DNA from: Rhodococcoides kyotonense
Lineage (GTDB): Bacteria; Actinomycetota; Actinomycetes; Mycobacteriales; Mycobacteriaceae
Assembly (NCBI RefSeq): GCF_001645385.1
Contig: NZ_LVHI01000032.1
Span: 186,001-250,000, forward strand
Direction: 5' to 3'
Length of the DNA stretch: 64,000 bases
Shown: positions 45,401 through 56,340 of the stretch, piece by piece
Position numbering within the stretch: the first letter of the stretch is position 1
How the letters are laid out: every line of letters begins with the position of its first letter
Position numbers and translations under genes: made by a program
The notes under the pieces: generated by a model
The model's input: only the letters and a program-made list of their open reading frames with translations
Database searches by the model: none
What the model was told of the DNA's origin: nothing

Positions 45401-47559
45401 ACCGTCATCTCGGTCGGCCCGTACCCGTTGATCATCTGCCGGTCGCCTGCCCACCGGGCGCGAAGCTCCGATGGGCAGGCGTCGCCACCGACGACTACAT
45501 GGGTCAGGTCGGGCAGTTTCGTGGGGTCGAGCGTGCCGAGAACGGCAGGGGTGACGTCGGTGTGCGTGACGCGCTGCGCGGTCAGCAGGTCGGCGAGTTC
45601 GCTGCCGCCGTAGGTTCCGGGAGGTACGACGACCACCGTCGCGGCCGCAGCGAACGTCACCAGGAGTTCCGACAGGGACGCGTCGAAACTCGGTGAGTAG
45701 AAATGTGTCTGGCGCGAGTTCTCGGTCAGTCCGAGGCGGGTGACACCGTCGTCGACCAGATCGGCGAGTCCGCCGTGCGTGACGACGACGCCCTTCGGCT
45801 TCCCCGTCGACCCCGACGTGTAGATGATGTACGCGGCGTTACCCGGGCGGATCGGCGCGATACGGTCGGCGTCGGTGATGGGTTCGGTGGAGAAGTCGTC
45901 GTGTCCGGTGACGTCGTCGATCGACAACAGTGCGCCGGAGTCGGACACGAGGTAGTCGATTCTCTCCTGCGGGTAGGTCGGGTCCACGGGGACGAACGCG
46001 GCGCCGGTCTTGGCGACGGCCCACATCGCGACGATGGATTCGATCGAGCGTGAGATCTGCACGGCTACCGTGGTTTCGGGGCGCGCGCCGTCGGAGATGA
46101 GTCCGCGAGCAAGACGGTTCGAACGTTCGTCGAGTTCGCGATAGGTGATCTCGTCGTCACCGTTCGCGATGGCGATTCCGTCGGGGCGCCGGGTCGCCGC
46201 GTCGCCCAGGATCTCCGGAAAGGTTCGTACGGCAACGGGTTCGGCGCCGCTGTGCATCTCGTCGACGTCGGTCATGTCGAGGGTGACGACCGGTGTGGAC
46301 GGCGAGTCCAGGAATCGTTCGAGGAACGCGAGGAATGCGGTGTGATGACGTGCGAGATCGTCGTCGGAATAGAGCTCGCGATTGCCCTGGAAATCGATGT
46401 GCGTGCTCTCACCGCCGACACCGGGGTAGATGTTCACGAACAGGTCGTCGATCATGCCCGACGTCAGCACGTGCAATCGGCCGGTGAAGTCGCCCAGCAT
46501 GATTCGCGTGTCGAACATCATCATGTTGACCGACGGTCCGAAGCCCGACGCGTTGCCGAGATCGCGGGCGATGTCTTCCTGACGGTATCGCTGACGCCGC
46601 AGGGCCCCCGTGAGTTCCAGTTGCGCGTCGCGCACCAGATCGGCGACCGACGTCGCGGCCGTCAGCCGCAGACGCAGGGGGACGACGTTCGCCATCATGC
46701 CGCCCGAGCGTCGCAGCGCGGCGGTCGTTCGTGCCGAGACCGGCAGGCTGAGGGTGACCTCGGTGCTGTCGGTGGCACGGGCCAGATACGCACCGAAGGC
46801 GGCGACGGTGACGGGTGCGACGCTCGACTCGAGCTGCGCCGCAACCTCTTCGAGACGCTGCGACATCGCGCGGCTCAGTTCGCCGCGGTGCAGCCTCGGA
46901 TGTGCCCCGGCCGGTGCTGCGTGGCCGGCCAGGCTGACCGGGTCGGGAAGTCCGGCGAGATGCTCGGTCCAGTACTCGCGGTCTGCGTCGAAGCGGTCCG
47001 ACGCGCGGTACTTCCGGTCGGCGTCGACGAGGATGTTCAGGTCCTCGGCCTTGGACGCCGGGGCGTCGGAACCGAGGGTGTAGAGCTCGGCGCAGCGCTT
47101 CAGCAGCGTCATCGCGCCGTACCCGTCGAGGGCGATGTGGTGGATGCGGGAGTACCAGAACGACTGCTCGTCGCCGACGCGCAGGACGGCCATGTTCACG
47201 AGGCGATCGCGCGTCGGATCGAGGGGCGAGGTGTACTCGTCGTACATCCAGGCTCGCGCGGCGGCGATCGGATCTGCCTCGTCGCGAAGGTCGAAGTACG
47301 GCATGGTCTCGGGGGTGGAGGGATCGATCGTCTGCATCGGGTGGCCGTCCACCTCGACGATGCGCAGGTAACCGGTGCCGAACTCGCGGCCCGCGGTCTT
47401 CGCCGCAGTGGTCAGGCGCTCGATGTCGAGATTGCCGTGGATCTCGACGTACTGCGCGATGGAGATGGGGACGTCGCCCGCCAGGTGCTGCGCGAACCAG
47501 ATTCCGCGCTGAGCGGCGGAGAGCGGGAAGGTCGTGGCCTCTGAAGTGGTGAAATCCAT
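39421..47559 (-). CDS. dimodular non-ribosomal peptide synthetase C-A-T-E-C-A-T-TE
   Basis: 2712 residues. C1 (about 10-440) has HHIALDG at 140-146. A1 (about 447-915) has YIIYTSGSTGKPKG, NGYGPTEMT, YRTGDLVR and Lys903 (VGKVDRP). T1 carries Ser957 (LGGDS). The epimerisation domain (about 1010-1425) shows HHIAVDGVSWRIL, EGHGRE, VGWFTTVFPV and FNYLGR. C2 has HHILLDG at 1582-1588. A2 has YMIFTSGSTGTPKA, NHYGPTEFT and KIRGFRVEL. T2 carries Ser2411 (LGGNS), and TE has GWSYGG with Ser2544 and probably His2686. It should make a D-aa-L-aa dipeptide, with C1 perhaps adding an acyl chain. By eye the specificity residues are DASDVGGVTK (A1) and DASVAAHIWK (A2); I cannot name the amino acids. No MbtH gene is near. 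ATG at 47559 starts MDFTTSEATTFPLSAAQRG. Confidence 0.95.
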   Translation of the reverse strand: MDFTTSEATTFPLSAAQRGIWFAQHLAGDVPISIAQYVEIHGNLDIERLTTAAKTAGREFGTGYLRIVEVDGHPMQTIDPSTPETMPYFDLRDEADPIAAARAWMYDEYTSPLDPTRDRLVNMAVLRVGDEQSFWYSRIHHIALDGYGAMTLLKRCAELYTLGSDAPASKAEDLNILVDADRKYRASDRFDADREYWTEHLAGLPDPVSLAGHAAPAGAHPRLHRGELSRAMSQRLEEVAAQLESSVAPVTVAAFGAYLARATDSTEVTLSLPVSARTTAALRRSGGMMANVVPLRLRLTAATSVADLVRDAQLELTGALRRQRYRQEDIARDLGNASGFGPSVNMMMFDTRIMLGDFTGRLHVLTSGMIDDLFVNIYPGVGGESTHIDFQGNRELYSDDDLARHHTAFLAFLERFLDSPSTPVVTLDMTDVDEMHSGAEPVAVRTFPEILGDAATRRPDGIAIANGDDEITYRELDERSNRLARGLISDGARPETTVAVQISRSIESIVAMWAVAKTGAAFVPVDPTYPQERIDYLVSDSGALLSIDDVTGHDDFSTEPITDADRIAPIRPGNAAYIIYTSGSTGKPKGVVVTHGGLADLVDDGVTRLGLTENSRQTHFYSPSFDASLSELLVTFAAAATVVVVPPGTYGGSELADLLTAQRVTHTDVTPAVLGTLDPTKLPDLTHVVVGGDACPSELRARWAGDRQMINGYGPTEMTVTSTYSAPMSVDGPVTIGTPVGGTSAIVLDRWLRPVPAGRVGELYLAGEAMARGYHDRPAVTASRFVASPYFPGERLYRTGDLVRWNSDGQLEYSGRSDFQVKIRGFRIELTEIDAAISAAADVDFVMTIGHRTDSGATILVSYVTGRVDVAALTAQLSATLPAYMVPSSIMVLDTVPLTPVGKVDRPALPDPVFTTSTSHRPPSTEREIAIAALFEDVLSIDSVGADDSFFALGGDSIVSIQLVSRAKTAGLHFTARDVFERKTVAALADIATDIVAAPVLDELPGGGVGDVPFTPVAAEMVAAGHFRTYSQAVRITLPDGISDDTLITAAAILIDHHDALRSRVTDKHEIMPAGSVDAAAAFVTGDLEDAADRLDPGTGKVVQLARTDDSLWIVLHHIAVDGVSWRILLPDFASAVMGESLEPVGTSMRRWAHGLTDCAARRMDEVSLWSDIARTPDAPLSHRSIDPAIDTVATRVDSVVTVPAALTDTVLGTVVDRFGCGPNDVLLAALALAVARWRSRATSVVSLEGHGREEQAVPGVDLARTVGWFTTVFPVAFDLTGIDIADAFAAGPAAGTALKAVKERLATIPDHGIGYGMLRHLADASEIAVTPQVSFNYLGRVQTAADSPFMPARFASHADPAMPLPAAIDINVVAEQTGSDTELVATFSYASTMFDDVDDLATAWMDALTALAAHADAETVTRHTPSDFPLVHTTQTEIDSWETEFPELIDVWPLSPLQEGLLFHAVFDAEGPDSYIVQSVLTLTGTVDAGRLHDAAQALVDRHENLRVAFREQDSGPRQIVLDQLDVGWTETDLRGAEDAALDRILEQDRVTRFDMAHPPLIRFELIRTSDDGYRLVMTNHHILLDGWSTPLLVQELLTLYAALNGVVSLPPARSYREYLAWLAEQDRGASRLAWQEALDGVTEPTLVSSSDHIGGDSTAGEHSRALGADVTAALHGLARTHGITINTAIQTAWAMTLSSLTGRTDVVFGGTVSGRPPALPGVEQMVGLFINTVPVRVQLDPRETLAELMSRVQKEQSQLLDHQYVGLSDIHEATGLPELFDTSTVFESYPVDRAALSQSLDLAGMRVVDAEGTDATPYPLSLLIIPGDSLQITLKYLENAVDDPEAVLDRCVDLLSRVAAEPDTKVLALSPAAEPIRGEAAHAPRTFASILSDTVAAHPDRIAVTYEGTEITYRELDARSNALAHRLVRHGARPETFVALAIPRSIESVLAMWAVVKTGAAFVPIDPKLPAERIERMLDDCGARIGIIADHDIPAFNAPMTWIDATDTACSTTPVDAPAPHLDNLAYMIFTSGSTGTPKAVAVPHRGLANFAESQREEFRLDSTARVLHFASPSFDASISESLMACAHGGTLVVAPPTVMAGVELAELVRRERVTHMVITPAALATVDPIDSVRVLAVAGEAPSRDVVERWAGDRVMLNHYGPTEFTIWATGSAPLQTDSPVDIGGPIRGASMLVLDSWLRPVADGTPGELYLAGPAVARGYQNRQDLTSTRFVAHPTDPGVRMYRTGDIVRWDGERLHYQGRADFQVKIRGFRVELGEVDATFTERPDVEFAVTIGVDGPAGATVLVSYVLAADGTTPDPEALRQHASERLPGYMVPTVVQMLDEVPLTPVGKLDTASLPKPDFASRRRRYRAPRTPIELLVVDAFSEILGVDDVGADDSFFDLGGNSLVATRVVTRINAALPSPVSLRDLFESPTAATLATRIDDGDTGSESTPFDTVVPLRRGDTEAPLFCIHPASGMAWSYAGLAAMLGTDRTVYGIQAPELAGVATTSTHLDDVIDRYLAEIRAVQPQGPYNLLGWSYGGFVAHGVAARLQAMGQEVSLLAMLDSDVDACELEPPNPLTTGEFFGEFAPVLGIDGVTAEISADDAASRVREAVGVPVEAQHVDRLATAYNNALRLLAGYRPPVFDGDVLFFSARDSRAAETWRTYVTGWIDDHAVDATHDDMLDSGSLHQISAPLSAHFTYALAS

Positions 47560-47598
47560 GTACAGAACACTCGTCGGGATCGGGCTTCGCCGACACGG

Positions 47599-47654
47599 AC
47601 CCTCGAGGTGGTGGCGTGCACCCTGAGGTGGTGGTTTTTCCACCCTGGGTGGGG
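47599..47654. promoter_or_regulatory. three phased repeats, probable operator of the NRPS operon
   Basis: On the plus strand ACCCTCGAGGTGGTGG (47599), ACCCTGAGGTGGTGG (47620) and ACCCTGGGTGGGG (47642) recur at 21- and 22-base intervals, two turns of the helix. The core CACCCTGGGTGG is nearly palindromic. It lies 40-95 bases upstream of the NRPS ATG, between it and the divergent HAD gene. This looks like cooperative binding of a dedicated regulator; none is encoded nearby. Confidence 0.55.
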
Positions 47655-47698
47655 CTCCGCTCCACTGGCGCGGATGTCGGTACGGCAGAATGACCCTG

Positions 47699-48526
47699 AT
47701 GCCTGAAACCAGCCGTATCCAGCCCCGCCTCGTTGCCAGCGACGTCGACGGCACGCTCCTCGACCCGCACGAGAACGTCACCCCGCGTACCCGCAGGGCC
47801 GTGCTGGCCATGGCCGCCGAAGGAACGCCGTTCGTGCTGTCCACCGGCCGTCCGCCGCGCTGGATCGGGCCCGTCGTCGAGCAACTCGGGTACGCCCCCA
47901 TGTGCGTGTGCGCCAACGGGGCCGTCGTCTACGACAGTGGCACCGACCGCATCCTCGACGCGCAGACACTGTCCAGCGACACGCTGCGCTGGCTCGCCGA
48001 CATCGCCTACCGCACCCTGCCGGGCTGTGGTCTCGCCGCGGAACGCGTCGGCGCCACCGCTCACGACGCCGCGACCCCGCAGTTCGTCAGCTCACCCGGC
48101 TACGAACACGCCTGGCTGAACCCGGACAACACCGAGGTCTCGCAGGACGAGGTTCTCGACGTCCCGGCCGTGAAACTGCTCATCCGACTGTCCAGCGCAT
48201 CCAGCGGAGAGATGGTCGACGCCTTGGAACCGCTCGTCGACGGTCGCGCCGACCTGACGTTCTCCACCGACAACGGACTGATCGAACTCTCTGCGCCCGG
48301 TGTCACCAAGGCGTCGGGGCTCTCGGTCGTCGCCGAGCGGCTCGGCGTCGCGGTCGGCGAGATCGCGGCGTTCGGCGACATGCCCAACGACGTGCCGATG
48401 CTGAAAATGGTGGGCCTCGGCGTCGCCATGGGCAACGCGCATCCCGCCGCTCTGGCCGTCGCGAACGAGGTCACGGCCACCAACGCCGACGACGGCGTCG
48501 CGCGGGTCCTCGAGCGTTGGTGGTGA
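47699..48526 (+). CDS. Cof-type HAD family phosphatase
   Basis: 275 residues. HAD motif I ASDVDGTLLD, motif II VLSTGRPP, motif III Lys in GVTKASGLSVVAERLG and motif IV AFGDMPNDVPML are all intact. The cap is of the Cof (C2) type, so it is a small-molecule phosphatase of unknown substrate. ATG at 47699 stands 7 bases after CAGAAT and is preferred over the ATG at 47690. Divergent from the NRPS. Confidence 0.9.
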   Translation: MPETSRIQPRLVASDVDGTLLDPHENVTPRTRRAVLAMAAEGTPFVLSTGRPPRWIGPVVEQLGYAPMCVCANGAVVYDSGTDRILDAQTLSSDTLRWLADIAYRTLPGCGLAAERVGATAHDAATPQFVSSPGYEHAWLNPDNTEVSQDEVLDVPAVKLLIRLSSASSGEMVDALEPLVDGRADLTFSTDNGLIELSAPGVTKASGLSVVAERLGVAVGEIAAFGDMPNDVPMLKMVGLGVAMGNAHPAALAVANEVTATNADDGVARVLERWW

Positions 48527-48546
48527 CGGTTCGGCCCTCCCCGGTG

Positions 48547-48597
48547 GCATCGATGGTCCCCGGCAGCCGTTGGACGGCTACCTCGGCGCATCGATGC
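48547..48597. repeat. 51-bp nested palindrome, copy 5
   Basis: Starts GCATCGATGGTCCCCGGCAG, ends TCGGCGCATCGATGC, 20 bases after the HAD stop. The inner part is diverged (GCCGTTGGACGGC is itself a palindrome), but length and both outer ends are preserved. Confidence 0.82.
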
Positions 48598-48658
48598 CGC
48601 GCCAGCCCCCGGTCCCCAAAGCCCACGGCCCCCAGAGCCCACGGCCCCGAGAACGCTG

Positions 48659-48690
48659 AATGCCCCCGCACGCCGTTGTGCGGGGGCATT
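48659..48690. terminator. bidirectional intrinsic terminator
   Basis: AATGCCCCCGCAC and GTGCGGGGGCATT are perfect 13-base arms around GCCGTT, followed by TTCT. It lies between the convergent HAD and amidase genes and can end both transcripts. Confidence 0.9.
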
Positions 48691-48706
48691 TCTCTGGGCG
48701 GAACTG

Positions 48707-50842
48707 CTACGGGGCCGGAGCCGGGGGAGCGGGCTCGACCGGGGCAGCGACAGGATTCTGCATCTCCTGCTCGTACGTGTCGTTGTACGTCTTGATGACG
48801 GTCGTGACGATGCCGGTGAGCTCGTTGAAGATCAGCGACCCGTTCTCGAAGTCGGTGCGCAGACCTTCCGGAACCCGGTACTCGTCCGTCATCGGCAGAC
48901 CGAGTTCACCGTTCTCGCCGCCGAGGGCCATGAACTGCTCGAAGATCTTGCCGATCACCGATACAGCTTGTCCGGCAAGCGAAGTGAAGATAGACCCGTT
49001 GGTGAACGCCGCGGCTTCGCCGCCGCCCTTGACCTGGACCAGACCGCTGACGGGGGTGCCGAGCGATCCTGTCTCACCGCCGGAGTCGAGCCACTTCTTC
49101 GCGATGGGGTTCGAGCTCGCAAGGCGAACCAGTTCGTCGACGAGAGCCGGAATGTTCTGTCCGACAGTGCTGCTCGCATCCGTTCCCGGTGACGACGGCG
49201 TTGCCTGTTCCGGCTCGTCCACCGACGGTGCAGGAGCGGTGTCGACGCTTCCGCCCCCGAGATTCGCGGCCGCGATGTCGCGAATCTCGTCCATCTTCGA
49301 GTAGGCGGCGTCGCCGGGGCACGTCGTGTTTCCGACGTCGCGGTGCGCGAAGATCACCGGCAGGTCGACGCTCTGGCCCTGGCCGATGAACGTGTAGTTC
49401 GTGCCTTCGGACGTCATCGTGGTCTCACCCTTGGGGTCGAGACCTGCCTTGCCCAAACGCCATCCGAGGAACTTGCCGACCGAGTCGAGGGTTTCCTGCG
49501 ACGGCGACTGCGACGTGTAGTCACCCATCATCGCGATGCCCATGGTGTTCTCGTTGAAGCCACCGGCGTGCGCGCCCTGGACCGGCTTGTCGAGTCCGCC
49601 TGCGCGACCCTCGAAGATCTGGCCGTACTTGTCGACCAGCACGTTGTAGCCGACGTCGCACCAGCCGAGCGTCTGTGCGTGGTAGGCGTAGATCGCGCGG
49701 ACGATCTCGGCCGACTCGGACTTGGAGTAGTCGTTGCTGCCTGCGGTGTGGTGAACCGTTGCGCCACCGAGGAAGTCGTCGTACGTCGGGTTGGCGCAGC
49801 GGATCGATTCGTCGGCACCCCACTGTGCACGCGAGATGACCTTCGGCCCTGCATCACCGGCGACGGGCGTCGCGAGGTCGGCGAGCGCGGAGTCCGCAGG
49901 CGAGCTTCCCGGCTGGATGAGCACGGCACTGATGTCGGCCAATGCGTCCGCGACGGGAGTTTCCTGCTGGCGCAGCGGCTTCGAGACCGACGCGGGTGTG
50001 TACCCGAGATCGGGTGCTGCCGCTTCGGGAGCGGGTGCCTGCGCTTCGGGAGCGGGTGCCTGCGCCTCGGGAACAGGTGTTGCCTCGGGTGCCGGTGCGA
50101 GTTCCTGTGCGGGAACGGCAGATCCGGGCCGCGGCGTCAGCAGCATCTGCACGGCCTTCGTCGCGCCGACGAAGATCGGTTCGGTGCCCTTCTTGTCGGG
50201 CACGGGTGCGGCGTCGCTCGCGGCGGTGTCGATCGGTTCCGTCGCGATCCACGGGCCCCACGAACCGTCGTCGAGCTGGCGGCGGACCTGCGCGACAGCC
50301 CCGTCGAGAGCCGTCGACGTCAGCGCGACCATGCTGAAGGGGTCGTCCTGACGCAGTTCCTTGACGACGGCACCCAAGGGGGCGCCCGGGTCGTCGGCGG
50401 ACGGGGAAATCGGTGCCGATGCGTTGTTGCGCTCCAGGCCGGGAATGGGAGCTTGCGCCGACGGGCTCGTCGGTGCCGGAACGGTCAGGCCGGGGATCTC
50501 CGGGATCGCAGGAAGCGTGATGTTGTCCGGAAGAGGTAGGTACTTCAGGTCGGAGAGGCGCAGGTCCGGCAACGGCAGACCCGTGAGTTCTGCGAGGGGG
50601 AGGACGATGTCCGGCGCGGATTCGAGCGCTGTCTCGACGATCTTGGTCGGCACGGTGACAGGGGTGGTCTCGTTGGCCGATCGAACATCGGTGGACGCAG
50701 CGTCGCCGGAGATGCTGTAGACCGTCACGGGGCCCGCGACGGCCAGCAAGGCGACTGCGCCGAGAACGATCGACGGCTTCGTTCGACGGTGCAAGGCGTT
50801 TCTCCCTGGTTGTTGGGTGCGACGGGCGACCGGTACTGCCAT
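48707..50842 (-). CDS. exported N-acetylmuramoyl-L-alanine amidase (PGRP) with LGFP repeats
   Basis: 711 residues from the ATG at 50842 (a TTG at 50911 would add 23). A basic N-terminus and a signal/anchor helix (about 27-48, VLGAVALLAVAGPVTVYS) precede a Pro/Ala-rich region with three APEAQAPAPEA-type repeats. The amidase-2/PGRP domain starts at PKVISRAQWGADES: zinc ligands are His in ATVHHTAGSND, a second in IFAHRDVGNTTCPGD, with Tyr in YNVLVDKYGQIFEGR. The C-terminus has LGFP-type repeats (GSLGTPVSG, GELGLPMTDEY) that bind the cell wall. It cleaves peptide stems from glycan. A hairpin with MtrA-like boxes lies upstream. Confidence 0.93.
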   Translation of the reverse strand: MAVPVARRTQQPGRNALHRRTKPSIVLGAVALLAVAGPVTVYSISGDAASTDVRSANETTPVTVPTKIVETALESAPDIVLPLAELTGLPLPDLRLSDLKYLPLPDNITLPAIPEIPGLTVPAPTSPSAQAPIPGLERNNASAPISPSADDPGAPLGAVVKELRQDDPFSMVALTSTALDGAVAQVRRQLDDGSWGPWIATEPIDTAASDAAPVPDKKGTEPIFVGATKAVQMLLTPRPGSAVPAQELAPAPEATPVPEAQAPAPEAQAPAPEAAAPDLGYTPASVSKPLRQQETPVADALADISAVLIQPGSSPADSALADLATPVAGDAGPKVISRAQWGADESIRCANPTYDDFLGGATVHHTAGSNDYSKSESAEIVRAIYAYHAQTLGWCDVGYNVLVDKYGQIFEGRAGGLDKPVQGAHAGGFNENTMGIAMMGDYTSQSPSQETLDSVGKFLGWRLGKAGLDPKGETTMTSEGTNYTFIGQGQSVDLPVIFAHRDVGNTTCPGDAAYSKMDEIRDIAAANLGGGSVDTAPAPSVDEPEQATPSSPGTDASSTVGQNIPALVDELVRLASSNPIAKKWLDSGGETGSLGTPVSGLVQVKGGGEAAAFTNGSIFTSLAGQAVSVIGKIFEQFMALGGENGELGLPMTDEYRVPEGLRTDFENGSLIFNELTGIVTTVIKTYNDTYEQEMQNPVAAPVEPAPPAPAP

Positions 50843-50922
50843 GGCCTCCGCCGCGAAGCTTCCGGCGACGGTGCGACGCGTTCTGCTTCCGTTCAGATCC
50901 AATGTCCGCAAGCTTCGATGCT

Positions 50923-50974
50923 GTTGTTACGTGTGTGACTGTTGATGCTTGAATCAAGTCACACGAGTAACAAC
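50923..50974. promoter_or_regulatory. inverted repeat with two MtrA-like boxes
   Basis: GTTGTTACGTGTGTGACT (50923-50940) and AGTCACACGAGTAACAAC (50957-50974) are 18-base arms with two mismatches around 16 bases. Each arm carries GTCAC, four bases, GTAAC in opposite orientation, which resembles the GTCAC/GTAAC direct repeats bound by the cell-wall regulator MtrA in Corynebacteriales. It is upstream of a peptidoglycan amidase. Confidence 0.5.
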
Positions 50975-51070
50975 AACCTCATCAGACACAAGGCTAAACC
51001 TTAGCTTGAGAGTTAGCCAGTGCGGGGATCCGAGGGGCCGCGGCGCGTCGGGCTCCGTGCCTGGGGTTGG

Positions 51071-51095
51071 GCGTGGAGTCCGCAGGAGCGACCCG
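51071..51095 (+). repeat. GVEPAE-type short repeat, copy 5
   Basis: GCGTGGAGTCCGCAGGAGCG is a diverged copy just upstream of the cobM start, partly overlapping its promoter. Confidence 0.6.
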
Positions 51096-51111
51096 ATTTA
51101 GGCTGCTGCTC

Positions 51112-51896
51112 GTGACTGTTCACTTCATCGGCGCCGGCCCGGGCGCCGCAGATCTGCTGACGCTGCGCGCGGCGGAGTTACTCCGAACCAGCCCGGTCTG
51201 CGTCTATGCGGGCACCTACATCGACGACGCCGTCCTCGCGCATTGCCCCGACGATGTTCGGAAGGTCGATACGGCAAGGATGGATCTCGACGCGATCACC
51301 GCCGAGCTCGTCGCCGCGCACGAACGCGGTGAGGACGTCGCCAGGTTGTGCTCGGGTGACCCGTCTCTCTATTCGGCGCTCGCGGAGCAGTCCGCGCGCC
51401 TGGACCGGGCAGGTGTGCCGTGGGACGTCACGCCTGGGGTGCCGGCGTACGCGGCCGCAGCGGCGACGTTGCGCGTCGAACTGACGGTTCCCGAGGTCAC
51501 GCAGTCCGTCGTCCTGACGCGGACCCAGGCACGCTCCACCGCGATGCCCGACGCCGAGGCGCTCACGAACTTCGCGGCGACCGGCGCGACGCTGGTGCTG
51601 CACCTCGCGATCACGCGCGCCCGGGTTCTGGCCGACGAGCTGGTCGAGTTCTACGGGTCCGACTGCCCCGCTGCCGTCGTGTTCCACGCCAGCAAGCCGG
51701 ATCAGCTCGTTCTGACGGGAACACTCGCCGACATCGCGGATCAGGTCGAGGCCGCGGGGCTTCGGCAGGCGGCAGTGATCCTGGTCGGGCCTGCGGTGGG
51801 CCGCACTCCGGGCGTCGAATCGCACCTGTACGACGCGTGCCGCGAACGACCAGGAGTGGAGCCCGCGGAACGACCGGAACGGCCGGGGGGCGACGC

Positions 51897-51900
<4 letters not shown>
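51112..51900 (+). CDS. cobM: precorrin-4 C11-methyltransferase
   Basis: 262 residues of the tetrapyrrole (SUMT-like) methylase fold. VHFIGAGPGAADLLTLRAA (N-terminal SAM loop), VYAGTYIDDAVL, ARLCSGDPSLYSALAEQ and DVTPGVPAYAAAAATL are the standard motifs; the order of motifs and VYAGTYID fit CobM. It methylates C11 of precorrin-4 in the aerobic cobalamin pathway. GTG at 51112 stands 7 bases after TAGGCT (51099-51104), hence probably leaderless. Its C-terminal GVEPAERPERPGGDA comes from the dispersed repeat. The stop overlaps the cobF start (GTGA). Confidence 0.93.
51851..51878 (+). repeat. GVEPAE-type short repeat, copy 6
   Basis: GGAGTGGAGCCCGCGGAACG encodes GVEPAER near the CobM C-terminus, as in the phosphodiesterase and PPE genes. 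Confidence 0.8.
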
Positions 51901-55803
<3,903 letters not shown>

Positions 55804-55826
<23 letters not shown>

Positions 55827-56340
55827 GAACCAGAGCGAGGCAGCCGCCGAAGTTCGCATCCTGTCGAAAATCCAGAAGACCGTCGCAGCCCAGCCGGGCG
55901 CGATCTCCGTCGCACGCGGCATGTCCCACTTCGGCGAGCACGCGCTCGGCTGGGTGGCCGTCGCAGGCGTCGGCGCGGCTCTGGACTCGACGCGTCGCAA
56001 GCAGTGGGCAGGCGTCGCCGTCGGTGCCGTCGGCTCGCATGCGGCGTCGATCGTGATCAAACGCGTCGTCCGTCGCCCTCGACCGAACGACCCGAGCGTC
56101 CAGATCAACGTCTCGACGCCCAGCAAGCTGAGCTTCCCGTCGTCGCACGCCACCTCGACGACGGCAGCCGCGATTCTGCTCGGACGGCTCACCGGTCTAC
56201 CCTTGCCTGCGGTCCTGGTGCCTCCGATGCTGCTGTCGCGGCTCGTCCTCGGTGTGCACTACCCCACAGATGTACTTGCCGGAACTGCGCTCGGCGCTCT
56301 GTCCGCAGCCGCCGTGCGCAAGTTCGAAGGAGATTCATGA
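55804..56340 (+). CDS. PAP2 phosphatase, probable decaprenylphosphoryl-5-phosphoribose phosphatase
   Basis: 178 residues with about four membrane segments. PAP2 motifs: KRVVRRPRPND, FPSSHATSTT and SRLVLGVHYPTDVLAG. In mycobacteria the matching gene (Rv3807c) removes the phosphate from decaprenylphosphoryl-5-phosphoribose in the arabinose-donor path (recollection). GTG at 55804 overlaps glfT2 by 23 bases; the next gene overlaps by 4. Confidence 0.92.

Noticed and set aside
46409..48064. 551-codon minus-strand frame overlapping the NRPS start and the HAD gene
   Set aside because: It is a shifted frame of the NRPS condensation domain, Arg/Pro-rich, with no motif.
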